Shown here one piece after another: positions 24,799 to 33,559 of a stretch of 64,000 bases of DNA; positions within the stretch are counted from its first letter, which is position 1; each line of letters starts with the position of its first letter. The stretch comes from Leuconostoc pseudomesenteroides KCTC 3652. Lineage in GTDB: Bacteria > Bacillota > Bacilli > Lactobacillales > Lactobacillaceae. The stretch spans positions 248,001 through 312,000 of the forward strand of contig NZ_BMBP01000002.1 in the NCBI RefSeq assembly GCF_014634745.1, given 5' to 3'. Made by a program: the position numbers and the translations under genes. The notes beneath the pieces are model-generated. The model did not search any database, was not told where the DNA came from, and worked only from the letters and a program-made list of their open reading frames with translations.

Positions 24799-25315
24799 TA
24801 AAGTCATCCTCGGATTGCCAAATATTTTGGCCAGCATAGACTGAACCAAAACGGACTGTTGGAATTTGGCGTTCTGCCCAAACAACATAAACACGCACAG
24901 CCTCACTGTTTTGCGCTAAGATTTTTTGGTTAGCTGTTCCCACAACATCACCGGCATGTAATTGTTGTCCGGTACCATAACATGCCAATCGAGCAGCTTC
25001 ACCTTGACCAACTAAGGTCATGGTAACACCTTGACCATGACCATCCGTAATGATTAACTTTTCGGTGGTCGATTCACTCACAATTCCGGATACTGGTAGC
25101 ATCAAATTTCCGCCATTTGGAATTAACATAATACCATTGGCAGCTTGATAATGCTCATCATGGCTTTCTTTAATAGGTCTTAATTGTCCAGTGGCTGGTG
25201 CCACTAAAACAAGCGTTCCCGATTTTTTTGCCATTTTAATAGCATTGAGCCGCCCAGTCGCATTTACTTGTGTTTGTTTTTTCTTCAAGCGAAAAATTCG
25301 TTGCCAAAAATTCAT
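24776..25315 (-). CDS. EIIA-Glc-like protein without phospho-acceptor histidines
   Basis: 179 residues. The region 35-126 follows the EIIA-Glc/Crr fold: VAPATGQLRPI near 38, MLIPNGGNLMLPVSGIVSES near 63-82, and QLHAGDVVG near 118. In true EIIA-Glc the segments corresponding to residues 83-88 and 96-103 contain the two active-site histidines (T-K-H-A and L-I-H-I-G); here they read TTEKLI and GVTMTLVG. It should therefore not pass phosphate. It is coupled to an aminotransferase upstream (ATGA) and to truB downstream. It may be regulatory, or a sensor of PTS partners; function is unknown. Confidence 0.8.
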   Translation of the reverse strand: MNFWQRIFRLKKKQTQVNATGRLNAIKMAKKSGTLVLVAPATGQLRPIKESHDEHYQAANGIMLIPNGGNLMLPVSGIVSESTTEKLIITDGHGQGVTMTLVGQGEAARLACYGTGQQLHAGDVVGTANQKILAQNSEAVRVYVVWAERQIPTVRFGSVYAGQNIWQSEDDFNDKQTDD

Positions 25316-26499
25316 TTTGAACTGCGTACCTTTTCAATATACTTTGTTATACGTTTCATGCCCTCAGCCAAATCTTCATCAGATGCGGCGTACGAAATTC
25401 TGATGTATGGATTAGGTTCATCACCATGGCTAAATGCTGAGCCGGGAATCACAGCGACTTTTCCCTGCTGTGCCAGTGCCAATGCAAAAGCATCCCCATC
25501 ATTGCCTAAATCTTCAGGTAGCTTTGCAAATAGATAGAAAGCACCTTCAGGTTCAACAACCTCAAACCCCAAATCTTGCAATTGCGCCAGCAGATTATCA
25601 CGACGGTGTTGATAGGTATCACGCATCAACACCGGTGCATCCGTCACGTCACGCAAAGCAACTAATGCTGCATCTTGAACAAATGTTGGTAATGCAAATA
25701 CTAAAGCACCATGTACTTTCTGCATTTCATCAATAATTTCCTTTTGCGCCAAAATAAAGCCAACACGATAACCTGTCATGGCATGTGATTTCGACAAACC
25801 GTTAATATAGATTGTTTGTTCAGGAATGATTTCAGCCAAGGAAACATGTTCTTTGTTATAGGTCAAAACCGAATAAATCTCATCAGAAATAACCCAGAGC
25901 TGATGCTTTTTAAAGGTCACTGCTAGCGCTTCTAATTCTTCACGTGAGTACGTTACTCCAGTAGGATTAGTCGGGTAATTCATCAAAATAGCTTTTACTG
26001 GAACTTTTGCTTCAGCAATTGCTTTGTCCACCATTTCCGGTGTCAATTTGAAGTCATTTGGTGTCGTATCAATACTAATTCTGGTTCCGCGCGCCAGATC
26101 AAGTGACGCAAAATAAGGACCATAAGCTGGTTCAGGAATCAGTAATCCATCATTAACATTTAATAGCGTTTGAAAAACAACATTGACGGCTTCACTCACC
26201 CCCTGTGTCACAATAACGTTATCTTCATTTTTAAAATTCAAATGATATTTTTCATTGAAATAAGCAACAACTTCTTGTCGCAAATCCGTTTCACCTTGAC
26301 TCTCAGCATAATGCGATCGATTACCATTTACTGCATCAATTGTCGCCTGCTTAATTTTATCGTCAACATCAAAACCAGGTTCTCCAAAAGTAAGACGAAG
26401 AATGCCAGGAATATCGCGAATCATCAATTGAAAGTTTAGCAATTTATCTGCCGCCATCTCTGCAACAGCACTGTTGATTGGTTGTGTCAATTTAGTCAT
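25312..26499 (-). CDS. PLP-dependent class I/II aminotransferase (PatA-like)
   Basis: 395 residues. Fold type I aminotransferase with the PLP-lysine motif SKSHAMTGYRVGFI (about 234-247), NYPTNPTGVTYSREE (about 170-184) and the Asp in VISDEIYS near 202. It is closest in style to aspartate or aromatic aminotransferases of the PatA group, used in amino-acid or lysine/diaminopimelate metabolism; the substrate cannot be told from sequence. An extended -10 (TGTTAAAAT) lies just after the rbfA terminator. ATGA overlap with the EIIA-like gene. A second, similar aminotransferase is at 53220-54422. Confidence 0.9.
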   Translation of the reverse strand: MTKLTQPINSAVAEMAADKLLNFQLMIRDIPGILRLTFGEPGFDVDDKIKQATIDAVNGNRSHYAESQGETDLRQEVVAYFNEKYHLNFKNEDNVIVTQGVSEAVNVVFQTLLNVNDGLLIPEPAYGPYFASLDLARGTRISIDTTPNDFKLTPEMVDKAIAEAKVPVKAILMNYPTNPTGVTYSREELEALAVTFKKHQLWVISDEIYSVLTYNKEHVSLAEIIPEQTIYINGLSKSHAMTGYRVGFILAQKEIIDEMQKVHGALVFALPTFVQDAALVALRDVTDAPVLMRDTYQHRRDNLLAQLQDLGFEVVEPEGAFYLFAKLPEDLGNDGDAFALALAQQGKVAVIPGSAFSHGDEPNPYIRISYAASDEDLAEGMKRITKYIEKVRSSK

Positions 26500-26547
26500 G
26501 TATTAGCTCATTTTCTTAAAATAATTTTGATAATCCTATTTTAACAC

Positions 26548-26581
26548 AAAAGACTCTTCCCAAAATGGGGGAGAGTCTTTT
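26548..26581 (-). terminator. Terminator of the rimP-rbfA operon
   Basis: Read leftward: AAAGACTCTCCCCCA, TTT, GGGAAGAGTCTTTT, with one unpaired position. It lies 13 bases after rbfA. Confidence 0.88.
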
Positions 26582-26593
26582 CTTCACAACTTA

Positions 26594-26947
26594 TTAATTT
26601 TCTTTGTGTAACTGACGGATTAAGTCCTCAATATGATTACCATATTGAACGGAATTATCACGCACAAATTTTAATTCAGGAATCTTATACACTGTCAAAC
26701 GTGCACCTAATTCTTTCCGAATTAAGCCACTAGCGGCTTCTAATCCTGCTTGTGCTTTTTTAGCATCACTTGCTAAATCAGACAAGATTGAATAATAAAT
26801 CGTTGCAATTTGCAAATCACCTGTCAATTCAACACTTGTGACAGTAACATCTTGTACACGAGGATCATTGATTCGCTTGAGCAATAGATCTGTTACATCA
26901 CGTTGAACTTCTTGAGCAAGACGACCTGCGCGTTGTGGATTAGCCAT
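26594..26947 (-). CDS. rbfA: Ribosome-binding factor A
   Basis: 117 residues of the KH-like RbfA family; RINDPRVQDVTVTSVELTGD (about 25-44) and ELGARLTVYKIPELKFVRD (about 80-98) are diagnostic. It binds the 30S subunit during maturation and in cold adaptation. The gene is the last of the rimP-nusA-ylxR-ylxQ-infB-rbfA operon, 44 bases after infB. Confidence 0.97.
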   Translation of the reverse strand: MANPQRAGRLAQEVQRDVTDLLLKRINDPRVQDVTVTSVELTGDLQIATIYYSILSDLASDAKKAQAGLEAASGLIRKELGARLTVYKIPELKFVRDNSVQYGNHIEDLIRQLHKEN

Positions 26948-26991
26948 AACTGCATGCCTCTTTTCTTTAATTGATTATATTTGTTTCTAGG

Positions 26992-29499
26992 TTACTTAGG
27001 CTTAACTTCTTGCATCACATAGGCTTCAACCACATCACCCACATGAACATCGTTGTACTTAGCCACAGTGAATCCAAATTCAAATCCCATTTTGACTTCG
27101 TTCACAGCATCTTTGCCACGTTGAAGTGAGCCAACCTCACCATCAAATACAACAACCCCATCACGAATGACACGAACTTTTGATTCTTTGGTAATCTTAC
27201 CTTCTTCAACCATAGCACCAGCAATGGTACCAACTTTAGAGAACTTGAAGAGTTCTTTAACAACAACTTGGCCGATAATCTTTTCTTCAAATACAGGTTC
27301 AAGTTGACCCTTCATAGCTGCTTCGACATCATCGATAGCGTTATAAATCACATTATAGAAACGAATATCAACTTTCTCCGTTTCAGCTTGCGATTTAGCC
27401 AATGGCGTAGGCCGCACATTGAATCCAATGATAACAGCCCCAGATGCTTCGGCCAATGTCACATCAGATTCATTGATAGCACCAACCGCCGTGTGGATAA
27501 TATCAACACGAACACCATCAACTTCAATTTTCTTCAGTGAGCCAGAGAGTGCCTCGACCGAACCTTGTACATCAGCTTTGACGATGACCGGAACAGTCTT
27601 CATGGCCTTTTCTGCCATTGTATTAAACAAAGTATCAAGTGTAACGACTGACCCAGAGTTACGAATTGCTTCTTGCGCACGCTTTGCACGTTCTTCACCA
27701 GCTGCACGAGCTGTTTTTTCATCAGCCATAACAATGAAACGATCACCAGCTTGTGGTACATCATTCAAACCAGTAATTTGAACTGGCGTTGCTGGTAGAG
27801 CCGCTTCCAATTCTACACCGCGTTCATTAGTCATTGTTCGTACGCGACCATAAGTATTACCTACAACAATTGGGTCACCAACATGCATACTACCTTGTTG
27901 CACCAACACAGTCGCAACAGGTCCACGTCCACGATCCAAACGCGCTTCAATCACTGAACCACGAGCAGGCATATCAGGATCAGCCTTCAGCTCAAGCACT
28001 TCTGCTTGTAGCAAAATCATTTCAAGCAACTCATCAACATTTTGTCCAAACTTAGCAGAAATCTTAACAAAGATTGTATCACCGCCGTATTCTTCAGGCA
28101 CTAAATCATATGCCATCAATTGGTTCATCACATCATCTGGATTGGCACCAGGCTTATCAATCTTGTTAACTGCCACAATGATAGGTGTGCCGGCAGCTTT
28201 GGCATGGTTAATCGCTTCGATTGTTTGTGGCATAACCCCATCATCAGCAGCAACCACCAAAATTGTCAAATCCGTCACATTAGCACCACGTGCACGCATC
28301 TCTGTAAAGGCGGCGTGCCCTGGTGTATCCAAGAAAGTGATTAGCTTGTCATTCAAACGAGTTTGATAAGCACCGATGTGTTGTGTAATACCACCAGCTT
28401 CGCCCTCAGTCACATGCGAATTACGCAAGTAATCTAACAACGTAGTTTTACCATGATCGACGTGACCCATGATTGTAACAACAGGTGGTCGAGGTACTAA
28501 TTTACTTTCATCAATCGTTTCATCATCGAAGAAACGATCAATATTGGCAACATCTTCTTCTTCTTTAACTTTAGCATCAATACCATAATCTGCAGCCAAA
28601 ATTTCAATCGTATCTTCATCCAAACTTTGGTTTTGGTTCGTTACAATTCCCAACAAGAACAACTTTTTAATAATTTCTGCTGTATCACGGTGCAAAAGTT
28701 TTGATAAATCTTGGACGTTCATACCAATACGATATTCCAAAACCTCTGGCAATGGCTGTTCCTTTCGAACAGTCACTGGTGTAGCTGGTTGATGTTTCGC
28801 TGCAATACGACGTGACTTTTTAGATCCGCGTGGACGATCATTACGGCGTGGCGTTTGTTGTCCTGTTCCATTAGTATTGCGCTTGCGTGAATTATTACGC
28901 GCAGAGTTATTACCAGAAGCCAATGCACCACCAAACTTACCGGTTCCAGCAGCAGGAGTTGCTGGTTGTGCTGTGGCTGCAGGCTGTGCTTTAGGTTGCG
29001 TTGCTGGTTTAGCAGCAGCCTTTTTAGGGTGTTTAACTGCTTCAGAAGCTTGTCGCTTTTTTTCGTTTTCATTCACGTACTGCTTGAGACTATTGTCAGG
29101 CTTAGCTGAATAATCTACTTGTCCGGCACGTGGCTTTGTTGACCAATTTTTCTTTTCACGAATCATTGGACGACCTTCAGATGGTGCCACTCGTGAGCCA
29201 GGACGACCGCTATTACGGTTAGTATTGTTTGTATTTGAGCGACTCTGACCACTATTACTTGGTCGATTTTGAGATGTATTACGCTTTTGACCTTGGCTAC
29301 CGTTATTTTGGTGACCTTGACCATTATTGTTATTTGGACGTCCCTGACGTGCTGGACGTGAACTATTTTGAGCTGGTGTTGCACCATCCGCTAACTTAGC
29401 CGCATGGCGTCTTTGCGATGCGGGCAATTCCTTACGTTCTGGCACTGCCTGTTTTCTTGCAGGACGGTTTGAGCCTGAGAATTTCTTTTCTTCTGCCAT
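26992..29499 (-). CDS. infB: Translation initiation factor IF-2
   Basis: 835 residues. A long low-complexity N-terminus (about 1-245, rich in Asn, Gln, Arg, Pro and Ala) is followed by the IF2-N domain (near [15 protein letters not shown]) and the GTPase domain: GHVDHGKTT (about 345), [16 protein letters not shown] (about 391) and NKID (about 446). Domains II to IV follow, ending [16 protein letters not shown]. It places initiator tRNA on the ribosome. It starts one base after the ylxQ stop. The N-terminal low-complexity segment is variable in this group. Confidence 0.99.
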   Translation of the reverse strand: MAEEKKFSGSNRPARKQAVPERKELPASQRRHAAKLADGATPAQNSSRPARQGRPNNNNGQGHQNNGSQGQKRNTSQNRPSNSGQSRSNTNNTNRNSGRPGSRVAPSEGRPMIREKKNWSTKPRAGQVDYSAKPDNSLKQYVNENEKKRQASEAVKHPKKAAAKPATQPKAQPAATAQPATPAAGTGKFGGALASGNNSARNNSRKRNTNGTGQQTPRRNDRPRGSKKSRRIAAKHQPATPVTVRKEQPLPEVLEYRIGMNVQDLSKLLHRDTAEIIKKLFLLGIVTNQNQSLDEDTIEILAADYGIDAKVKEEEDVANIDRFFDDETIDESKLVPRPPVVTIMGHVDHGKTTLLDYLRNSHVTEGEAGGITQHIGAYQTRLNDKLITFLDTPGHAAFTEMRARGANVTDLTILVVAADDGVMPQTIEAINHAKAAGTPIIVAVNKIDKPGANPDDVMNQLMAYDLVPEEYGGDTIFVKISAKFGQNVDELLEMILLQAEVLELKADPDMPARGSVIEARLDRGRGPVATVLVQQGSMHVGDPIVVGNTYGRVRTMTNERGVELEAALPATPVQITGLNDVPQAGDRFIVMADEKTARAAGEERAKRAQEAIRNSGSVVTLDTLFNTMAEKAMKTVPVIVKADVQGSVEALSGSLKKIEVDGVRVDIIHTAVGAINESDVTLAEASGAVIIGFNVRPTPLAKSQAETEKVDIRFYNVIYNAIDDVEAAMKGQLEPVFEEKIIGQVVVKELFKFSKVGTIAGAMVEEGKITKESKVRVIRDGVVVFDGEVGSLQRGKDAVNEVKMGFEFGFTVAKYNDVHVGDVVEAYVMQEVKPK

Positions 29500-29820
29500 T
29501 TAGTTCCGCTCCTTTTCTGATATTAATTGTTTAATTTTGCGACTAAAACCATGATCTGCAACAGCAAACACACCTCGATTAACACCGATGGCGTCTGTCA
29601 ATTGCTGCTTAGTATAGTCTTGTACTAATCTGACATTGTAAAATGATGATTTGTCGGCTAATTTTTTAGCTTGGCTAGCGCCACCATCGCTTGGAAAAAA
29701 TGCTAATGACACTTTTTGCCCACGAATGGCTGCAAGAGTCGGTGCCGTTCCCAGCACTAACTTGCCAGCGCGCATTGCCAAACCTAGCAAATTTAATATT
29801 TGTTCGTCTTTACTGATCAC
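29500..29820 (-). CDS. ylxQ: L7Ae-family RNA-binding protein YlxQ
   Basis: 106 residues from GTG 29820, which is seven bases after GGGAG and overlaps the end of ylxR by 11 bases; the longer ATG reading has no ribosome site. The L7Ae fold is seen in LLGLAMRAGKLVLGTAPTLA (about 9-28) and the middle with FFPSDGGASQAKKLADKSSF (about 39-58). The family binds kink-turn RNA. It is always found in the nusA-infB operon, but its cellular role is not settled. Confidence 0.93.
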   Translation of the reverse strand: MISKDEQILNLLGLAMRAGKLVLGTAPTLAAIRGQKVSLAFFPSDGGASQAKKLADKSSFYNVRLVQDYTKQQLTDAIGVNRGVFAVADHGFSRKIKQLISEKERN

Positions 29821-30106
29821 CGAACAACTCCCGACGTGCTTGTTGATGATCAACGTATGCTATCAGTTCATCATAAAACTGATCAGGCACTTTCACTTCA
29901 AACGCTTTATCAAAGATGCGCTTTTGTTTAGCTTTTTCCGCTACGGCCACATCTAAACTAATGTATGCACCACGGCCGTTTGCCTTGCTTGTAGGATCTA
30001 AAGTGACCTTACCTTCTTTGTCGCGAACGACACGAACGAGATCTTTTTTAGGAAACATTTCACCTGTTACAATGTCTTTTCGCATTGGTATTTTACGAGG
30101 TTTCAT
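29810..30106 (-). CDS. ylxR: YlxR family RNA-binding protein
   Basis: 98 residues. The family signature is near the start: RKIPMRKDIVTGEMFPKKDL, then VRVVRDKEGKVTLDPTSKAN and GRGAYIS (the Gly-Arg-Gly-Ala-Tyr motif). YlxR is a small nucleic-acid-binding protein encoded after nusA in most Firmicutes; in some species it has been reported to influence RNase P or transcription. It ends inside the start region of ylxQ. Confidence 0.95.
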   Translation of the reverse strand: MKPRKIPMRKDIVTGEMFPKKDLVRVVRDKEGKVTLDPTSKANGRGAYISLDVAVAEKAKQKRIFDKAFEVKVPDQFYDELIAYVDHQQARRELFGDQ

Positions 30107-30163
30107 AGTTTTAAAACATTAGGTGTGGAGTTTAGGTTGTCACACACCATGTATCCTTTCAAA

Positions 30164-31264
30164 TTATTCTTCGTCTTCGTCAATTTGTTTGTCGTCTGCA
30201 GGCTTTTGCGCTAATGTTTCTGCTGCTTCGCTTTCTGACTTGATATCAATCTTAAATCCTGTCAAACGAGCCGCTAAACGTGCATTTTGACCTTTTTTTC
30301 CAATTGCTAATGATAATTGGTTATCAGGCACAATGACAGTCACCGCGCGGTCATTTTCGGAATCAAAAATAACATCCGTTACTTCAGAAGGATTCAAAGC
30401 GTTCGCAATGTATTGCGCTTCGTCTTCAACCCACTCTACAATGTCCATGTTTTCGCCAGCTAACTCGTTGACAACGCTTTGAACACGTGCACCGCGTTGA
30501 CCAACCATAGCGCCCACAGGATCTAAATCACCATCATGCGTGTAAACAGCGATTTTTGAACGATCACCTGCTTCACGTGCAATTGACATAATTTCAACCG
30601 TACCATCGTAAACTTCTGGCACTTCTTGTTCAAACAAACGCTTAACCAAATCAGGCGCTGTACGTGAAACGAAAATTTGTGGCCCCTTGGCATTGTTTTC
30701 CACTTTATTGACCAAAACCTTTATACGATCACCCATACGGTAACGTTCATTTGGCATTTGATCATTGGGGGCCATGACAGCTTCTTGATTGCCTGGTAAA
30801 TTGACATATAAGAAACGCGAATCTTGTCGATCGACTTCACCAGTGATAATTTCGTTTTCATATTCAGCAAACTTATTATAAACCGCTTGACGACTGGCTT
30901 CACGCATTTTTTGAACAATCACTTGTTTGGCTGCTTGTGCAGCCATACGACCAAAGTCCTTAGGCGTGACATCGAACCGAATTTCATCACCAGCTTCGTA
31001 AGCTCTATTCAAAGCCAAAGCATCAGACAATGCAATTTCCGTTTCATCATCTTCAAGGTCATCATCTAAGACAACGTTTTTCACCTGCTTAATACTAATG
31101 TTACCCTTTTTATCGTCAAACGTTGCTTCAACATTATCGGCGGTGTTGTATTGCTTCTTGTAAGCTGCTTTTAGTGCGTCTTCTAAAGCATCCACAACAA
31201 CCGAACGATCAATACCACGTTCTGCCTCAAGAGCATCAAGTGCATCTACTAATTCTTTACTCAT
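30164..31264 (-). CDS. nusA: Transcription factor NusA
   Basis: 366 residues, the short Gram-positive form without C-terminal acidic repeats. It has the N-terminal RNA-polymerase-binding domain (ELVDALDALEAERGIDRSVV), an S1 domain (about 135-200) and two KH domains (VGAMVGQRGARVQSVVNELA near 250 and LAIGKKGQNARLAARLTGFK near 320). It controls pausing, termination and antitermination. The gene lies 23 bases after rimP. Confidence 0.98.
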   Translation of the reverse strand: MSKELVDALDALEAERGIDRSVVVDALEDALKAAYKKQYNTADNVEATFDDKKGNISIKQVKNVVLDDDLEDDETEIALSDALALNRAYEAGDEIRFDVTPKDFGRMAAQAAKQVIVQKMREASRQAVYNKFAEYENEIITGEVDRQDSRFLYVNLPGNQEAVMAPNDQMPNERYRMGDRIKVLVNKVENNAKGPQIFVSRTAPDLVKRLFEQEVPEVYDGTVEIMSIAREAGDRSKIAVYTHDGDLDPVGAMVGQRGARVQSVVNELAGENMDIVEWVEDEAQYIANALNPSEVTDVIFDSENDRAVTVIVPDNQLSLAIGKKGQNARLAARLTGFKIDIKSESEAAETLAQKPADDKQIDEDEE

Positions 31265-31287
31265 TCGATTTCTCCATTTTTTACCGA

Positions 31288-31764
31288 TTAAAACTGAACA
31301 TCTAATATCGCTTTTGCTATCTCATCGAAAGTCAAAGGCAAATCACCATTTTCAGTTTTTAAGACTAAACCATCCTGATCAAGCGACTGAATTTTACCTT
31401 GCCACCTCTTTTGACCATTTTTATTGGTAAATAGTGATACTAATATGTTCTCGTTTGCTTCTTTTGCCCATTCAAAATGCCAATTTTCTTTCAATGGACG
31501 GTCAGCTCCGGGTGAAGAAATGTCTAACATGTATGCTTCAGGTATTGGATCTGGATCAACCGTATCTAATAATTCATTAACATCTTGTGTAAAAGTTGTT
31601 AACTCATCCATCGTAATAAATTCATGGTTAGGTTTGTCAATCAGTATGCGTAAAATCTTTTGACCACCTTCTTTAGTGATCGTCAAATCCCACAGCAAAT
31701 CATCATGAGTCTTTAAAATTGGTGTGATCAAGTCTATAACAACTTGTTCCGTTTTACTGGTCAT
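31288..31764 (-). CDS. rimP: Ribosome maturation factor RimP
   Basis: 158 residues from ATG 31764 (MTSKTEQVVIDLITPILK), behind AAAGGAG; a 16-codon upstream extension would begin in the leader. Typical features are LRILIDKPNHEFITMDELTTF near 50 and YMLDISSPGADRPLKENWHF near 85. It helps mature the 30S subunit. First gene of the operon that continues to rbfA; the leader contains a terminator-like hairpin. Confidence 0.95.
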   Translation of the reverse strand: MTSKTEQVVIDLITPILKTHDDLLWDLTITKEGGQKILRILIDKPNHEFITMDELTTFTQDVNELLDTVDPDPIPEAYMLDISSPGADRPLKENWHFEWAKEANENILVSLFTNKNGQKRWQGKIQSLDQDGLVLKTENGDLPLTFDEIAKAILDVQF

Positions 31765-31856
31765 TTGCTTTCTCCTTTCGACTAAATTCAGACTACTATT
31801 TTTGGTACACATTTGAATACCTGTTCGTGTGTATTGACAGCAAGCGCTAATCTCAT

Positions 31857-31899
31857 AAAAAATGAGCCGGCCTCTTTTTACAAAGTGACCCGCTCATTT
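31857..31899 (-). promoter_or_regulatory. Attenuator-like hairpin in the rimP leader
   Basis: Read leftward: AAATGAGC (31899-31892) pairs with GCTCATTT (31867-31860), inside which GGTC/GGCC and CTTT/AAAG can extend the stem; T residues follow. It starts about 22 bases after the predicted transcription start and about 90 bases before rimP, so it can stop transcription before the operon. Confidence 0.65.
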
Positions 31900-31927
31900 A
31901 CAATTGCTATGTAAATTAACTATATTA

Positions 31928-31956
31928 ATTATAGCTTATTTATGAAAAAAATGCAA
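31928..31956 (-). promoter_or_regulatory. Promoter of the rimP-nusA-infB-rbfA operon
   Basis: Read leftward: TTGCAT (31956-31951), 17-base spacer, TATAAT (31933-31928). Confidence 0.8.
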
Positions 31957-31978
31957 ATTCACTGTTTGTTTTCACAAA

Positions 31979-32003
31979 TAAAAAAGCCGCAAGCCGGCTT
32001 TTT
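31979..32003 (-). terminator. Terminator of rpmG-rpsN
   Basis: Read leftward: AAAAGCCG, loop GCTTG, CGGCTTTT, then T residues; 19 bases after the rpsN stop. Confidence 0.9.
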
Positions 32004-32021
32004 AAAATAATATATAAGTGC

Positions 32022-32291
32022 TTACCAAGAAGCCTTACGCACACCAGGAATTTGACCTTTGTGTGCCAATTGACGGAAGTTCAAACGTGACATACCAAAT
32101 TCGCGCATGTAAGCATGAGGGCGACCATCAATCAAATCACGATTGTGAACACGTACTGGAGATGAATCTTTTGGCAAAGCAGCCAAACCGATGAAATCAC
32201 CAGATGCTTTCAATGCAGCACGCTTTTCAGCATACTTTGCAACTAAAGCTTCACGCTTTTGTGCCTTAGCAATTTTTGACTTTTTTGCCAT
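32022..32291 (-). CDS. rpsN: Ribosomal protein S14, zinc-independent type
   Basis: 89 residues, the long S14 form. It contains no cysteine, unlike the 61-residue zinc-binding S14 of the main ribosomal operons. The C-terminal segment ([20 protein letters not shown] and [17 protein letters not shown]) is the S14 signature. It stands in the 30S head. It begins on the last base of rpmG (TAATG), so the two are coupled. In other Firmicutes this form often replaces the zinc protein when zinc is scarce. Confidence 0.96.
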   Translation of the reverse strand: MAKKSKIAKAQKREALVAKYAEKRAALKASGDFIGLAALPKDSSPVRVHNRDLIDGRPHAYMREFGMSRLNFRQLAHKGQIPGVRKASW

Positions 32292-32440
32292 TACTTAATC
32301 TCCTTAAATGTCACTACTTTACGAAGTTTTGGTGAGTACTTCTTCAACTCGAGGCGGTCAGGCGTATTACGACGGTTTTTAGACGTCAAGTAAATACGCT
32401 CACCAGTTTCATCATTTCCTAAAACGACGTGGATACGCAT
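32291..32440 (-). CDS. rpmG: Ribosomal protein L33, zinc-independent type
   Basis: 49 residues, [20 protein letters not shown] then [20 protein letters not shown] and a short basic end. This is L33, but none of the four zinc-binding cysteines of the classic form is present. AAGGAG precedes the ATG at 32440. It is the first gene of the rpmG-rpsN pair, with a good promoter upstream. Confidence 0.95.
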   Translation of the reverse strand: MRIHVVLGNDETGERIYLTSKNRRNTPDRLELKKYSPKLRKVVTFKEIK

Positions 32441-32501
32441 AATCCTTGCTCCTTAGTGTGTTTTCTTAAAAATTTTTATTTGCTTGTCAATACAAATAAC
32501 T

Positions 32502-32530
32502 ATTATACATGAACTATTGGGCACTGTAAA
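32502..32530 (-). promoter_or_regulatory. Promoter of rpmG-rpsN
   Basis: Read leftward: TTTACA (32530-32525), 17-base spacer, TATAAT (32507-32502). The -35 lies in the loop of the inverted repeat GGGC/GCCC (32519-32534), which might be a regulator site. Confidence 0.75.
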
Positions 32531-32601
32531 GCCCTTTTTTCTAACTTGACGAAATTTTGTTCGTAAAAGTTTATATCTCAGCTTAAGATGTTTAAAAAAT
32601 C

Positions 32602-33510
32602 TTAAAATTGTTGCTCAAGTGGTGGGACAACTTGTTTTTTACGAGACACTACACCTGGTAAATCAATGACATTGCCTGCTAATTTCGCATTGAAGGCACT
32701 TTCAATGGCATCGTTTGCATCCCCTAGATAAATTGCTTTTGAATTAGAGTTCAAAATATCTGTAATGACAAACAAGAAGTCCTCGTAGCCTTCAGACTTG
32801 ATGGCATCTTCAATACCCGCTTGGCGTGCCAAAACGTCATCAATATCAACAGTGTTCACTTGCCCAATGCGGAATTGGTGCCCAGCCATATCAAATGACT
32901 TTGCGTCACCATCAATCAACTCTTTATCAGTACGTGAAGAAAGGTCAGTCCCTGCCTTCAACAAATCTAAACCATACTTTTCATAGTCTTCAAGACCAGC
33001 TATTTCTGACAATTCTGACAAAGCAACTTTATCAGCTTCAGTGGTCGTTGGGCTTTTAAGCAACAAAGTATCTGAAATGACAGCCGATGCCATCAAACCA
33101 GCTATGTTAGCTGGAATTGTAACGTCATTATTTTTAAATTCAAAGTATAAAATAGTAGCTACTGAACCCCAAGGCTTAGCCACAATATAAAGTGGTGTGC
33201 TATTGGAAAAATTGAATTTATGGTGATCGTATATAGCTGCTACTGTCACATCAGCTAAATTATCAATTGATTGCGCTGCCTCGTTGTGATCGACTAAGAC
33301 AACATCATCGGTATCAGCACTTGTAATGACGCGAGGTGCTTCTAGTTTAAAGTAACTCAAAGCGAACTTTGTTTCCTCGTTTGGTGTCCCTAGTGCAACT
33401 GCTTCTGTGTCCCAGTTGTATAGGTGACGCAACAAATGAGATGTGGCAATTGCCGAAGCAATTGTGTCCGTATCAGGGTTTTTGTGCCCAAAAACTAAAG
33501 TTTTAGCCAT
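32602..33510 (-). CDS. ppaC: Manganese-dependent inorganic pyrophosphatase
   Basis: 302 residues, family II (DHH) pyrophosphatase. Metal ligands are seen in FGHKNPDTDT (about 7-16), VDHNEA (about 73-78) and IYDHHKF (about 93-99). The C-terminal active-site motif SRKKQ (about 289-293) is present. It hydrolyses pyrophosphate and thereby pulls biosynthetic reactions forward; lactic bacteria, rich in manganese, commonly use this enzyme. Its start is behind AGGAG; the promoter overlaps the end of parC's downstream region. Confidence 0.97.
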   Translation of the reverse strand: MAKTLVFGHKNPDTDTIASAIATSHLLRHLYNWDTEAVALGTPNEETKFALSYFKLEAPRVITSADTDDVVLVDHNEAAQSIDNLADVTVAAIYDHHKFNFSNSTPLYIVAKPWGSVATILYFEFKNNDVTIPANIAGLMASAVISDTLLLKSPTTTEADKVALSELSEIAGLEDYEKYGLDLLKAGTDLSSRTDKELIDGDAKSFDMAGHQFRIGQVNTVDIDDVLARQAGIEDAIKSEGYEDFLFVITDILNSNSKAIYLGDANDAIESAFNAKLAGNVIDLPGVVSRKKQVVPPLEQQF

Positions 33511-33559
33511 GAATTTTATATCTCCTAGATTAATATAGTTTCATTTTAACAAAAAATTG

